The notes: generated by a model from the sequence alone, not told the origin. Shown: positions 19,984-32,978, counted from the first letter of the stretch. The stretch: 64,000 nt of DNA from Emiliania huxleyi CCMP1516 (GCF_000372725.1 NW_005200416.1:111531-175530); one strand, 5' to 3'. A program made the numbers and translations.

Positions 19984-21489
19984 ATGCGCATCCTCGGCAT
20001 CACCGGCACGCTCGGCGCGGGCAAGGGAGCGGTCGTCGACTACCTCGTGCGAGAGTGCGGCTTCCGTCACCTCTCCATTCGTGCTCTGCTCGCCTCCATC
20101 ATCGCCGAGCGAGGCCTGCCTCTCGACCGGCCGTCGATGGTGCGCGTGGCGAATCAGCTGCGAAAAGAACACTCGTCCTCGCACCTTGTCGATCGGCTGC
20201 TCGAGCAGGCGCGCGCGGCGGACGGGCCCTGCGTCATCGAGTCGATCCGCACCACCGCCGAGGTGGGCGCGCTGCGCGAGGCGGGCGCTTCGCTGCTCGC
20301 CGTCGACGCGCCTCAGGCGCTACGGTATTCTCGCATCGAGGCGCGCGGCAGCGAGACCGATCGCGTCTCCTTCGAGCAGTTTGCGGCCGCAGAGGCGCTC
20401 GAGTGGGACTCGGCGGGCGACCCGGCGAGGCAGAGCTTGGGCGAGTGCATCCGGGAGGCGGACATCACCCTCGTCAACGATGGCACTTTGGAGGCGCTGC
20501 GTGCAAAGCTGCGCGAGGCGCTCGCGGAGCTGCTGTCTGGGCCGCGCGCCGGGGGCGGCGGCGCCGGCGACGACGAGGACTGGACGACGGTGGTCTTGCC
20601 GGAGCAAGCGCTCTGGGATGGCATCGCGGCCTATCTCCGTCACCGGCGCCTCCCGGTCCTCACCTTTGAGAGGCTCGGCGACCCGCGCACGATGGCCGAC
20701 ATTCGCCGCCGCTTTACGCCGCGGCCGAGTGACGTCCACATCGTGACGTATCCAAAGGCGGGCACGTCGTGGGTGCAGGAGGTGGCGTGGCTTGTCAACC
20801 ACGATGGCGACATCGAGTGTGCGGGCCGCGTGCCGAGCTCTCAGCGCACAGTCTACATCGAGCTCAGCACTCCGGCGGTGGACAAACTGGCCGTGCTTGC
20901 GGCGTCGGCCGGGCCTCGGCACATCAAGTGGCACCACTCCGCGCCGCTGCTGCCGCCGCGGGTGGTGGAGGAGGGCCGAGTCATCTACCTGTATCGCAAC
21001 CCGCGCGACACTGCAGTCAGCTGGTACCACTTTCAGCGGATGAACACGCTGTACGGCTTCACGGGCACGTTTGCGCAGTTTCTGGACCTCTTCTTGCGGG
21101 GCGACGTGGCGTACGGCGACTACATGCAGAGCGTCCTCTCGTGGTGGGCGCTGCGAGGCCGCGCGAACGTGCTTGTCCTCTCGTACGAAGAGCTGAGCCG
21201 CAACCTGCCCGCGGCCGTTCGGAGGATCGCCTCCTTCCTGGGCAAGGCGCCGACCGACGGCCAGGTCGCCGCGATAGCGGCTCACTGCAGCTTTGAGCGG
21301 ATGGCGGCCAACCCGATGACGAATGCGTCCTCGATGCCCAAGGTTGCCGGCGAGGGCGAGTTTATGCGCCGGGGGCAGGTGGGCGACTGGCGCCGCTACT
21401 TCACGCCAGAGCAGGTGCGCCGCATGGACGAGTGGATCGCCCAGCGCGCCGGGAGCGAGGCGGCGCCGCCGTTTGAGTACGAGGCCTGA
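19984..21489 (+). CDS. P-loop kinase-like domain fused to a sulfotransferase, 501 aa
   Basis: Single exon. Residues 1 to about 185 form a P-loop nucleotide-kinase domain: ILGITGTLGAGKG (Walker A at about 8-15) and CVIESIRTTAEVGALR, resembling the UPF0200 / dephospho-CoA-kinase-like group also found as the N-terminal part of some dCMP deaminases. Residues about 235-500 are a sulfotransferase: VTYPKAGTSWVQE (5'-phosphosulfate-binding loop), HIKWHHSAPLL, YRNPRDTAVSWYHF (3'-phosphate binding) and RRGQVGDWRRYFT. All PAPS-binding signatures of cytosolic sulfotransferases are present, so the C-terminal half is probably active. The acceptor is unknown. One frame covers both parts with no intron, so this is a true fusion in the genome. 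The linker is Gly-rich (GGGGAGDDED). Confidence 0.88.
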   Translation: MRILGITGTLGAGKGAVVDYLVRECGFRHLSIRALLASIIAERGLPLDRPSMVRVANQLRKEHSSSHLVDRLLEQARAADGPCVIESIRTTAEVGALREAGASLLAVDAPQALRYSRIEARGSETDRVSFEQFAAAEALEWDSAGDPARQSLGECIREADITLVNDGTLEALRAKLREALAELLSGPRAGGGGAGDDEDWTTVVLPEQALWDGIAAYLRHRRLPVLTFERLGDPRTMADIRRRFTPRPSDVHIVTYPKAGTSWVQEVAWLVNHDGDIECAGRVPSSQRTVYIELSTPAVDKLAVLAASAGPRHIKWHHSAPLLPPRVVEEGRVIYLYRNPRDTAVSWYHFQRMNTLYGFTGTFAQFLDLFLRGDVAYGDYMQSVLSWWALRGRANVLVLSYEELSRNLPAAVRRIASFLGKAPTDGQVAAIAAHCSFERMAANPMTNASSMPKVAGEGEFMRRGQVGDWRRYFTPEQVRRMDEWIAQRAGSEAAPPFEYEA

Positions 21490-22153
<664 letters not shown>

Positions 22154-22729
22154 ATGACGCTCGCCGACGAAATCGAGCGCAGCGGCGCGTTCCGCGATGT
22201 GATCCGCGCGTCCAACCGGCAAGAGTCGGAAATCGCCAGGCTGCGGGATGCTTTTGCGGCCAAATCGAACCGAGGTGAGCGCAAGCTCAAGCTCTACCAC
22301 GGCACGTCGCTGGATGCGGCGCTGCGCATCGAGAGCCAGGGCTTCCAGGCGTCAGCGACAGGCTGCCTCGGCCCCGGCGTCTACTTGGCGCGCGCGGACA
22401 AGGCTCTCCGCTTTGCGCAGGAGGGCGGCCGGCACGGCGGCGCGGAGGGCGGCCTCGTCGAGGTCCTCGTGCGCTTCAAGAACCCAAAGTTTGTTGCCGC
22501 CGATGACGACACTTGGCAGGCCGAGGGCTACGACGCGTGCCGGGCCGAGGAGACCTCCGCCTCGCAGAATATGGAATGGTGTGTCCTCCACCCCTCCCAC
22601 ACCCGGCCGAACTTCAGAGTGGCGGTGCTCCTCAAATACCGCTCAAACGCCCACGATGTTGTGGAGGGGACATATGCTGATGATCCTGGCCCGATTGGTT
22701 CGCTCAGAAAGCTTCTGGGCGGTCGTTAA
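22154..22729 (+). CDS. Gig2-like / PARP-fold protein, 191 aa
   Basis: From ATG at 22154 (MTLADEIERSGAF). Residues about 48-105 carry LYHGTSLDAALRIESQGF and GCLGPGVYLARADKA, the pattern of the PARP-like fold in the Gig2 (grass carp reovirus-induced gene 2) family, in which the H of HGTS and the Y of GVYL occupy the NAD-contacting H-Y positions. The C-terminus has NMEWCVLHPSHTRP. No catalytic Glu of classical PARPs is obvious, so mono-ADP-ribosyl transfer or simple ligand binding are both possible. The final 45 codons are duplicated at 42978-43115. The frame is open upstream through the GT repeat, which is not coding. Confidence 0.7.
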   Translation: MTLADEIERSGAFRDVIRASNRQESEIARLRDAFAAKSNRGERKLKLYHGTSLDAALRIESQGFQASATGCLGPGVYLARADKALRFAQEGGRHGGAEGGLVEVLVRFKNPKFVAADDDTWQAEGYDACRAEETSASQNMEWCVLHPSHTRPNFRVAVLLKYRSNAHDVVEGTYADDPGPIGSLRKLLGGR

Positions 22730-24939
22730 GGTTCGCTCCCCGCACAACGGCCCGGAAGTATGGTACCCTAGACAGAGTCGACGCTGGGAGTCGCACTCGT
22801 CAAGCCATCGCAGCACCACGCGGTCCGCACGTACCGCCCACATCCCCTCCACCGCTGAGAAGGCGCAGATCGACCGCCGGGTCGCGTAGTCGTCGTGAAG
22901 GAGCGGTTTTTGGAGCCGTACGAAGAGGTCCCAGACGGGCGAAGATGCGGTAATTCGACGACCACACGCGATGTGGTATCTGGTTTTTGCTAAAAACGGG
23001 CCGCCTAGTGCAGCATCACTAGTACAACACGCAACCACACTGAGAGCTCCACACTAGCCGGTATAGGCGAGCCCCGGCGGCCTCACCGTCGCCGCTCGCG
23101 GCGGAGCCGACGGCGGAGCCACGGGCGGGTGCGACCTTTTGGGGGGACATGAGCTCGCCAGGACGTCACCGATGGCTCGGCGCGCCTCTTCCCGCCAGCG
23201 CGGGGCGGCCTACCTACAAGGGCGAGGGGGGGGAAGACGGAACTGAGCCCTAGGTTCGTGCAAAAGCGCCGGCAAGGGCTGGGAGAGGGGCGGCAAGCGA
23301 CGGGCGGGTCCGCGACCTTTTGAGCGCCCATGAGCCGGCAGGGAGGCCGGCGATGGCTCGGCCAGCTCCTTCCCGGCGGGCTCTCGTCGGGACGTGCCTG
23401 GTCGGCCGGGCTCGGGTGAGGTAGGCGGGCCCGGGAGTCGCATCTGCGCGTCCCCGGCAGTGGCAGCGTGGGGGTAGATGGGAAGTGCGGAGATGGGAGG
23501 CAACGCGCCTGTTTGATGGCCGCACGAGGCAAAGTTGGGCGCTCCGAGCGTCTTCCCGGCGAGAACGAGCGGGCTGTGTATCGTCGGGGGGGTGACTGAG
23601 AGGGAGGTGGTCGTGCGCTCACTCTGTCGGCCGCGCGCGAGGTGAATACTGGGTGTGTGAGGCGCGCAGGAGGCGAGGGTGGGCGCGCCGGCGGTCGAGC
23701 CACCGAAGAATTCGACGTGGCGCAGCTCCGCGCCGGCGGGGACGACCAAGCACATGATGTCGGCGGCGGTCACGCGACGAGGGAGAGCCGCAGGAGCCCT
23801 CTGTGGAGCAGGCGCGCGAAAGCAGCGATGAGTGGAGCCGCGATCAGCCACCTGTGGGCGGTCATCGGGGTCGCGGTCAAGCTCGCGACGGGGTGAATCT
23901 GGTGCGTCTAGTATCACTGGTGGGCTGGGTGTGCAGCAGCGGCGCTCAAAAAGAGGGAAAAAACTCGACAACTGTTTGGAGTGTCTACATTCTCGAGGCA
24001 CCGTTCTCGGCCAGGCCGGAAAGCTGGCTGGTGGTCGCGCGCGGCGCGTCAGCGCCACTCCGACTGGTCGGGCACCTCGGCTGGGTCCATCGGCAAGAGG
24101 CCAGCGCCGTCGGCCAGCCCCGCGAGCGCATGGGCGGCCGGCGCGAGCGGAGATCGGCGGGCTGAGATCGGCTCGTTTGCCACGAAAAGACGATGCCCCA
24201 GGGGGGGGGGTCCGAATAAGTTACATCATAGGGAAGCCGCCACCGACGAGCGCGTTGGACTTTTCACTCCGGACAAAACACGCGGCACAGCGGACGGTGC
24301 GGGGCGTGCCGCCGTCTTTGCGGCGAGGCGCGGGACCGTCTGTGGCGAAGTGGGTCGCGTCCTCCGGAGGACGCCGCCGTCGCCTCTGCGTCACTACGTG
24401 CCTCCCCATCTTTGTAGCCTGGCGTTTGTGCCCCGTTTGTGCCGCGTCCCGTGCCCCCGAGTTCATTTTATAAATTCCGATTTCCGTACCCATCATCCAC
24501 ACCCTTTAGCCTGACTCAGGCGATTTCCGATTATAGATTATAGCCTGACTCAGAAGTCAGATCTCAGTCGTCGAAAACTCAATGAAAATCCGGAACATGG
24601 CATCTGAACTCGATGGAAAGCGCACCGCGTCTACTCTCCCCACCTCCCCTCGCGCGCATGAAGCTGGCACAAACACAATCGTGAGGTCGACCCCTCCCCT
24701 TACCTCTCTCACGGACCCGTGTGGATGCTGAATCTCTCGCCACTGTCCATCGGCGAGGCGCGCGCCGTGGCTTCTGACCCCCGCCCACCCACCCACCCCC
24801 CACCGCTGAGTGTGTCTGCGGCCCCGGCGCCTCCCCCTCCAAAGTTGCAATGCTCGCCGCGCCGTCGCAAACCCCTCCCCGCCCCCCCACCCCACCCCAC
24901 CCCACCCCTCCCGCGCTCTTCGTGCCCCTGCTGTCGGCT
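22730..24939. repeat. Rearranged repeat region (partners at 41.5-43.2 kb)
   Basis: 22730-22775 continues the Gig2 tail duplication. 22776-23040 is an inverted copy of 42660-42950. 23740-24110 is an inverted copy of 41550-41990 (shared TGGTCGGGCACCTCGG-type sequence). 23050-23740 is GC-rich without a supported gene. 24395-24480 is an inverted copy of the TATAAAATGAACTCGGGGG element at 37 kb. 24480-24940 holds no gene that I can support and is the 3' flank of the chromatin locus. Confidence 0.7.
22776..23040 (-). pseudogene. Repeat-borne open frame, copy 1
   Basis: The minus frame reads CCTSDAALGGPFLAK...YHIA...SPVWDLFVRLQKPLL...RRSICAFSAVEGMWAVRADR. The same frame is open at 42680-42950 (+) with mostly conservative changes, so it may have been a gene of a mobile element. 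No family is recognised. Confidence 0.45.
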
Positions 24940-25430
24940 CTAGCCGCTGCGTGCGATGGCGCGCCACCGCCCCTGGCACTCGGCCGGGCTGCGGCCGTAA
25001 AAGTGCGTCGCGACCACCTCCCAGAACCGCTCCTTGCCGCCTGGCCGCGACGAGCAGCGCGCGTGCCACTGCGTCCCGTGCAGCATCTGCAGCAGCTTGC
25101 GGAGCCGCGCGTCGGCGGCGGCGGACCACTCGCCTCGCCGGTAAGTGCCCGCCGAGAGGTACCTGCCGCAGCACGGGCGAACCTTCTCGGACCCTTCTCG
25201 GACCCTTCTCGGACCCTTCTCGGACCCTTCTCGGACCCTTCTCGGACCCTTCTCGGACCCTTCTCGGACCCTTCTCGGACCCTTCTCGGACCCTACTAGG
25301 CGCCTGCCGCAGCACGGCGCGGACTGCAGCCGCTGCCGGAAGGGCTTGCTCGCCTCGGCGTCGTCAGTCCAAGTGGGCAAGTCCTCGACCGCCTAGAAGG
25401 GTCCGAGAAAGGTCCGAGAAGGGTCCCTGG
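24940..25430 (-). CDS. Locus part 8: C-terminal SANT/Myb domain
   Basis: The exon near 25393-25310 reads AVEDLPTWTDDAEASKPF and RQRLQSAP. After an intron filled with TCTCGGACCCT repeats, the exon at about 25160-24940 reads RRGEWSAAADARLRKLLQML and then FWEVVATHFYGRSPAECQGR and WRAI before the stop at 24940. Three spaced Trp/aromatic positions and the C-x-x-R-W helix fit a SANT/Myb domain, which binds DNA or histone tails. Confidence 0.65.
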
Positions 25431-28400
25431 CATGCCGGCGCAGCTTGTGGCCTCCCCGGCCGCCTTGCCAAACAACCGCTCGGCAGGCGCCGGCGCGGGC
25501 GGCCTCACCCTCTCCTCCCGCCAACCCGTCTCGGCCGGCGCGCCGCGGCCCCAGTACCGCTTGCCCTCCTTGCGGTTGCGGTCGTAGTTGAAGCGGACCT
25601 CGAGTAACAATCACACCCACAGTTAACTACGGGCTGGCGACTAGCTGCGGCCGCGCTTGAAGCGAGCCTCGCTGCCCGCCTCGATCGCCTCCGTGGCCAC
25701 CAGCACCATCGCGTCGAGCGCGCCGCCCATCGCGGGCACGTACTCGAGCGCCGCGTTCGGGCGCGCCTACAGGCAGGTTCCAAGAAGGTTCCAAGAAGGC
25801 TCCTTGTTCCTCGTACTCGAGCGCCGCGTTTGGGCGCGCCGAGTGGTTCGCAAACACGCCCGGCCAAAACGGGCCGTCCCCCGGGCTGTTCTCGTACGCG
25901 CCGTCAATCACGGTGCCGCTGCCGGGCAGGTCGAGCACAAACGCGCCCCGCGCCGCCAGCTCCCCAGGGAGGCGCGGCCCGGCGTACTCCGCAACCACCT
26001 GCCCGCGCACGATGTCGGCGCGCGCAAACAGCCCCAGCCCGACGCCGCACGCCGCCACGAACGCCCAATCCGCCACGCCGTAAGCGGCGGCGGTGAGCGT
26101 GGCGGCGATCTCGCGCGCTGCGTCGGCCTCGATGGCGTGCTGGGACAGCCGCGCCGGCGGCGTGGCGTGCTCGGAGAGAGGCAGCTGCAGCGCGCAGCCG
26201 CCGCCCGGCGCCTCGGCGCACCACCACTTGCCGACGAGGAACTTGGCGGGGCGGCCGCACAGGCAGAGCGGCGTGGGCGCGCCGCGAGGCGGGGGGGAGC
26301 ACTCGTACCCGCACCCTTCCCCCGCCTTGGCGCCGCACCACCAGCGGGAGCGATCCCACACGCAGGGCAGGTTGCAGCGGCAGCGGGGCGGCGGCGCCGG
26401 CGGCGGCAGCACGGGCGGCGCGGCGGCGAGTGGAGGCGGGAGGTCCGCCTGCGGGGTGTGAAGACACAAACGTCAGGGGTGTGAATACACACGCGTCAGG
26501 GGTGTGAAGACACACGCGTCAGGGGTGTGAAGACACAAACGTCAGGGGTGTGAAGACACACGCGTCAGGGGTGTGAAGACACACGCGTCAGGGGTGTGAA
26601 GACACACGCGTCAGGGGTGTGAAGACACACGCGTCAGGGGTGGGACGACGGCCTCGTGCCGTGTGCTCGGGGGGGGCGGCGCGGGAAGGGCACGGGCTAC
26701 GAACGCGGGCACATGCGGCTGACTATTGTTGAAGTGTCCTCTCGAGCGCTGGGGTTGGAAGACAAGAGTGCGTCTTCCGCTCCTCGGGCGTGTCGCCTGG
26801 AAAGCGTCGCCGAGAGGAACCTGAGGCAAGGTAAGGTAAGGTAAGGTGGGGTAAGGGAAGGGAAAGTAAACTTCTCCACACACACGAGGTGGTGGGGCAA
26901 GGGCCAGGCTAGTCCCTCGCGACTCCACGTCTAGACAGACAGGAGCACCACACGGCATTGAAAGAGGAAGGCCCGGTGCGCGTGGGCGAGCGGTGTGTGC
27001 GTGTCTGTGTGTGTGTGTGCGGAAGCGCACCTCGCCCTGGTCCTCCTCCTCGCTGCCGGACTCCTCCTCAGAGGAGGACCGCGCTGCCACCCCCGGCGAC
27101 GCGCCGCGGGGGGTAGGAGCGATCGCGTGCCTCGGCCGCTTGCGCGGTGTCCCAAGGCTGCTGTCGCCGTCGCAGCCGCCATCGCCTCCGCCTCCGCCTC
27201 CGCCTCCGCCTCCGCCTCCGCCTCCGCCTCCGCCTCCGCCGCCGAGCCACGCGCGCAGCGCCTCCACCAGCGACGCCGCCTCATAGTCCGGGCGCACAGC
27301 CTGCGAAAACAGAACGCCGAAGAGTTTCGGCAACGGGGCGCGCATCGAGGGGAATCTTGGGGAGTCTCGAGGAGATGAGGGGAATCTAGGGGGGGGGGGG
27401 GGGGCATTTGGGGCGCGCCACCGAGCAATGCGACAAACGGCGGCTGCTTCCGGAGTAGAGCCACCGCCGCATGGACGCCTGTCGGGCGGAACACATGCGT
27501 GTCTCAGGACCAGCCCCCCTCCCCCACCGACGAGCCACCGCCGCAGCGACGCCTCGCACGGCCACCCCGCAACGCGCGCGACATGCGCGACGCTGAGGGA
27601 CTCGGAGCGCATCCGCTGCCGCACCTGAGGAGAAGGAAGTGCCTCGCCTCTGCAGGCCGAGGACGTGTCTAGGAAGTGTCTGGGAAATGTTGTCCTATCT
27701 AGGAAATGCTGGGTGTCGCTGCGAATCCGTCGTCGACTCGGACTGACAACCGCATCCCCGCGCCTGCACACGGAGCTCGGCGCAACCGCTGCCGAACCGC
27801 GCCACGCCGGGGCGCGACACCACGCGTAGCGGCGGCCGCTCGGGCGTGCCGCCGCCGCGGCCGCGGCCGCAAGGGGTACCCGAGCCCGACGCGGCGGCGG
27901 GGGCGGCGGCGAGGCCGCCTGCGGCGCTGAGGGGGCGGGCTAGCGGCGCGAGCGGCGTACTTGCCTTGCCTCTGTCCGCGCTGTCGCTGTCGTCTTGCGT
28001 CGCCTGAGCGGCAGTTCATTGGTTCCTCTGGACCAGTTGAACGCATCCACGAGCGCATTCATGGCACCCTTGCGCGGCCTGCACCTCGTCTTCTCTAGGA
28101 AGCGTCTCGGAAGTGTCTCGGAAGTGTCTCGGAAGTGTCTAGGAAGTGGCCTGCACGATTACCTCGTCCTCAACCTTGACGCGGCCTCCGCTGCCGCCCG
28201 CCTCCCTCCCCGCAAGCGCCTCCTCCGCCCCCTCGCCCTCCTGGGCAGCAAACACAGCCGTCGATCGAGCCTTGATCGACTCCTCTGCCCCATCGAGCTG
28301 CACGCTCAACCAGCCGCCGCGCTGCTCGCGCGTCACGACGCCATAGCCCTTGCCCTTAACGCGCACCCGGTCGCCGACGTCGATCACGTCCTCCTCCTCC

Positions 28401-28651
28401 GCCTCCTCTTCCGCCGCCTCCTCCTCCTCCGTCACCGCCTCTTCCTCCGCCTCCTCCTCCGCCTCCTCCTTCTCTGCTCCCGACGCCGCCTCTTCCCGCC
28501 CTCGGGCAGGAGAGACCGCTGTCGTGCGGGCCTTGATTGGCTCCTCCGCCCCATCTAGCTGCACGCTCACCCACCCGCCGCGCTCGCCCCTCGTCAGCAC
28601 TCCGCAACCCTTGCCTTTGACGCAAACACGGTCGCCGACATCGAGAAGCAC

Positions 28652-28729
<78 letters not shown>

Positions 28730-29179
28730 CTCCGCTGCCCGGCCCTCCGCCTCCGCCCCCTCGCCCTCCTGGGCAGCAAACACAGCCGTCGATCGAGCCT
28801 TGATCGACTCCTCTGCCCCATCGAGCTGCACGCTCAACCAGCCGCCGCGCTGCTCGCGCGTCACGACGCCATAGCCCCTGCCCTTAACGCGCACCCGGTC
28901 GCCGACGTCGATCACGTCCTCCTCCTCCGCCTCCTCTTCCGCCTCCTCCTCCTCCTCCGTCACCGCCTCTTCCTCCGCCTCCTCCTCCGCCTCCTCCTTC
29001 TCTGCTCCCGACGCCGCCTCTTCCCGCCCTCGGGCAGGAGAGACCGCTGTCGTGCGGGCCTTGATTGGCTCCTCCGCCCCATCTAGCTGCACGCTCACCC
29101 ACCCGCCGCGCTCGCCCCTCGTCAGCACTCCGCAACCCTTGCCTTTGACGCAAACACGGTCGCCGACATCGAGAAGCAC

Positions 29180-29236
<57 letters not shown>

Positions 29237-32200
29237 CTCCGCTGCCCGGCCCTCCGCCTCCGCCCCCTCGCCCTCCTGGGCAGCAAACACAGCCGTCGAT
29301 CGAGCCTTGATCGACTCCTCTGCCCCATCGAGCTGCACGCTCAACCAGCCGCCGCGCTGCTCGCGCGTCACGACGCCATAGCCCTTGCCCTTAACGCGCA
29401 CCCGGTCGCCGACGTCGACCACGTCCTCCTCCGCCTCCTCCTCTTCCTCCTCCGTCACGGCCTCCTCCTCCGCCTCCTCCTCCCCGCCGTCGCCATCGCC
29501 GTCGCCGCCCTCCCCGCCCTCCTCGCCTGCCTCGCCCCCTGCCTCCGCCTGCGCCGCGCGCCGCGCCTGCTCTCGCTCCGTGCGGCGGCGCTTCTTCTCC
29601 TCGAGTCGCCTCATCTCGCGCGCCAGCTGCAGCGCCGCCTCCTCCGCCGTCTCGAACGGGCCGTACGTCTCGCGGATCCCGCCTGAGTACGACTCTCAAT
29701 TTCTTACGACTGAGAGGGCATTTGCCGTGGCGTCCAGCGGATCCGCGCCCATGTGCAACGAGACGCGGTAGGCGGTCTCGCCGTTGACGAGACACTCGGA
29801 GACGTTGCGGAAGCCGCTTTGGGGGGAAGGGAAGGGGGGGGGGGGGGGTGCGATGGGGCGATGGGGCGCGAAGTGCGGGGAGGCCCGGGGAGACGGCACC
29901 TCTTTGCGATCTCGCTCCGCGCGAGCGATAGCCCCTCCTCCTCGGCCAACTGCAGCGCCTCGGCGGCGGTGAGTGGCTCCTCGCTCTCCTCGCCGCTCTC
30001 CTCGCTGCTCTCCTCGCTGCTGCTGTCCAGCCCGGCGCCGCCGCCGCCGTCGCGACCGTCTTCTCCGTCGCCGTCGCCGTCGCGCGCGCGCTTGCGGCGT
30101 CGCGAGCTGCCGCCCTTGTCCGCACCCGACTCGACCCGCGTCCACACGTGCCGCTCGATCGACTGCTTGGTGACGCCCTTCTCGCCGCGCCGCGCAACCT
30201 TCGAGTACTCGAGGTCGACCGTCCACCGGCTGCCGTCCGCGGCCGTCCGCACGGTGCCCGGCATGAAAGAGGCGGCAGAGACAGTGGGCGGGGCTGCGCC
30301 GTCGCAGACCCCCTTGCCGGCGCTCGAGGCGCGGGACGGCCCGCCCCGCGCCTCGGCCCGCCCCTTGCCCGCCGCAGCACCCACCGCCGCCGCCCCGCCC
30401 TCGTCCGCCATCTCCTCGTCTGAGGACCGCCACTCCTCCTCCGGGTACCTGACGCGTGATTGGAGAAACTAATCCGACGAGCTCCGAACATCGGGCAGCC
30501 AAAGCCAGCCTCGGGCAATCTCGATCAATCTCACTGGCCGACTCACTCGCACGCGTCGCGCATCGGGTCCGGGTTGAGCGCGCAATGCCAGCGCTGCGGC
30601 ACCGGCGCGCGGGTGGGCGGCAGCCTCCGCCACTTGTTGCACCTGATTGGCAGTGACGCGTCTTTAGCATACGCGATGGATTGAGATTGAGGCCCTCACC
30701 ACCTGTTGCACCTAGTCAACATTGACTTGTCCGTGTGCACTCCGACGATTGGTGGTGTGGCGGCTCCGCCGCTTGTCGCACCGGTCGCACTGCACCCAAC
30801 GCGAGTGTCCCTGCTCAAGCTTCTCGAGCTTCCTCGCCCCGCCGCGAGGAGGAGGCGCGTCCCCCATGTGCCACGCCTCGGCTGAGCACGCCTGCAGCGC
30901 GAGCGTCAGCGTCTTGTACACCTCGCCGCCCGGCGAGAGGTAGTCCTTGCGCTGCTGCCCACGAGGCACGACGCGCCACCCCGCGGCGGCGGCGCCCAAC
31001 CCGAGCTTCTCGTCAACCGCAGCCTCGCTGTACTCGCCGGGCAGCAGCGGGTGCCTCCTCGCGCCGCCGCCGCCGCCGCCGCCGCCGGCCAGCGGCGCCT
31101 CCCCGACGCCCGCCGCCTCTTCGGCCGCAGCCGCCCTCTGCCCGAGCCAGCAGCGCACCTGATGAGGCACGCGAATCTCATCCACAAACGACCTGGATGC
31201 CGCCGCCGCCCTCTGCCCAAGCCGTGCACCGCGTGCGAGATGGTGCGTACAGTCTGGTCCCTTGCGCCGCGCCACGGCCGGTCGAGCGACGAGATGCCTG
31301 CTCGCACGTCCCGCCCTCTCGGTGCCGCGTCTCCCTCTCTCTCTCTCTGTAGGACCGGCCGAGCGACGCGGTGCCCGGGATCGTCCCCTTGAGGTAGGCG
31401 AGCATCTTGGCGCGCGGCACGCCGGCTAGCTGCGCGAGCTGGCGCTGCGTCGCCGCGGCGCGCACGCCCGCGCGCTGCGCCTAAGAGAAAAAAATGTGGG
31501 GGGGGCGTACAAACAAAAGGCGAGGCAGCGGCGTCGGACCGCCCGGCGCGCTGCGCCAGCTCGATCTGGTTCGAGCAGCGGCGGCGGACCGAGTTCTCGT
31601 CGAGGGCGGCCATCGGCTCGAGCTGCGCGTCGAACTCGCGCACGAGGGCGGGGTCGAGGATCGCCGCCTGATTTGTACACAACCATGGACTCTCGGTGCC
31701 ATTCACGGGTCGAACTTGGGCGCTGGCGGGGTGAAGAGTGGGCGGCCTCGTCCTCCCACGAGTCTGCCCTCGCGCCGAACCCCTTCCAAGAGACGAGGAA
31801 CTGGCGCACGAGCCTGCGTAAGGTAAGGTAAGGTAAGGTACACTTCTCGAGCCTGCGAGGTGAAGACGCAGACATCGGGGCGGGAAGACGGCGTTGTGCA
31901 GCGTACTCAGAGCACCAAGGGAATGCGAGGGACGCGAGTACAGCGAATACGGCTGAATGCGGCTGAGTCAGCTGAGTACGTGTCCTCTCAAGCGCTAGCT
32001 GGGATCCACGAACACACGTATTCCGCTTCTAGTCGCCCGGGCCCTCCGCCGGACGGCGCCACCGCCCACCGCTGCGCGAGGAGCCGGTCCACCGAGTAGA
32101 CAGTCTCGTCGCCCTCTGACTCGGAAGAGGCCTCCTCCTCCGCGTCGGCGTCGAACTCGTCCTCAGGCGCGTCGCACGACGCGGCCGCGCCGTTCGGGTT

Positions 32201-32978
32201 CATCGCGCAAAACCACTTCTTGGGCAGCCGCTCGGGACGGAACCGGTCCTCAAACGGCAGCCGCCGCCACTTGTCGCACCGGTCGCACTGCGCCCAATAG
32301 CAAGGCGCGTCGTCGCCCTCCGACTCGCTGTCGGCGGCTGCCGCCCCCTCCCCTCCGCCGCCGCCCTTTGGCGCGGGCGGCGACGCGCCGCCTCTGCCGC
32401 CGCCCCCGCCCCTCCCCCTCCCCCCCCCCCTCCCCCGGGCTCGGCCCCGGCCAGGCTGCACCGCGCCGCCCCCGCGGCCCGCCGCCGACCTCGCCGCCTC
32501 GCCGCATCCCCAACACCGCGGCCTGCCTCCTCCTGCGCCCCCGCCTCCCAACTGCACAGCGGGATACTTAAGCGTCGCGGGCAACAACACACCGCCGCTA
32601 CCGCCGCCGCCGCTCGCCGCGGCTTGCTGGTCTCGCGCCGCCGCGTCGAGCTTTGACGCAGAAGGAAGCTCCACGCCATGCGCCGCCAGCAGCGCCGAAG
32701 GAGAGAGAGGCCGCCGCCGCCCGCAACCCCCGCCGCCCCCTCCGCCCCCGCCCCCGCTGGCGCCGTCGCGGCCGCCACCCGCTCCAACGCCGCCGCCTCC
32801 GGCGCCGGCGCCGGCGACAGGGCGGGAGGGAACGCACGTCACGCCGTTGGCCGCTGCGGTGGCCGCCACGATGGCTGCCGCCGTGGCCGCCGCGGGCGAT
32901 GTGGCGGGCTGCGCGCTGTGTGCGGCGAGCGCCGCCTGAAGCTGGCGCTGCATCGAAGCGGCAGTGCCTCCGACCTGC

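Noticed and set aside
26995..27378. Plus-strand Ser-Ala and Arg repeat frames
   Set aside because: Produced by a CCTCCG hexamer run that is polyGly in the minus-strand locus.
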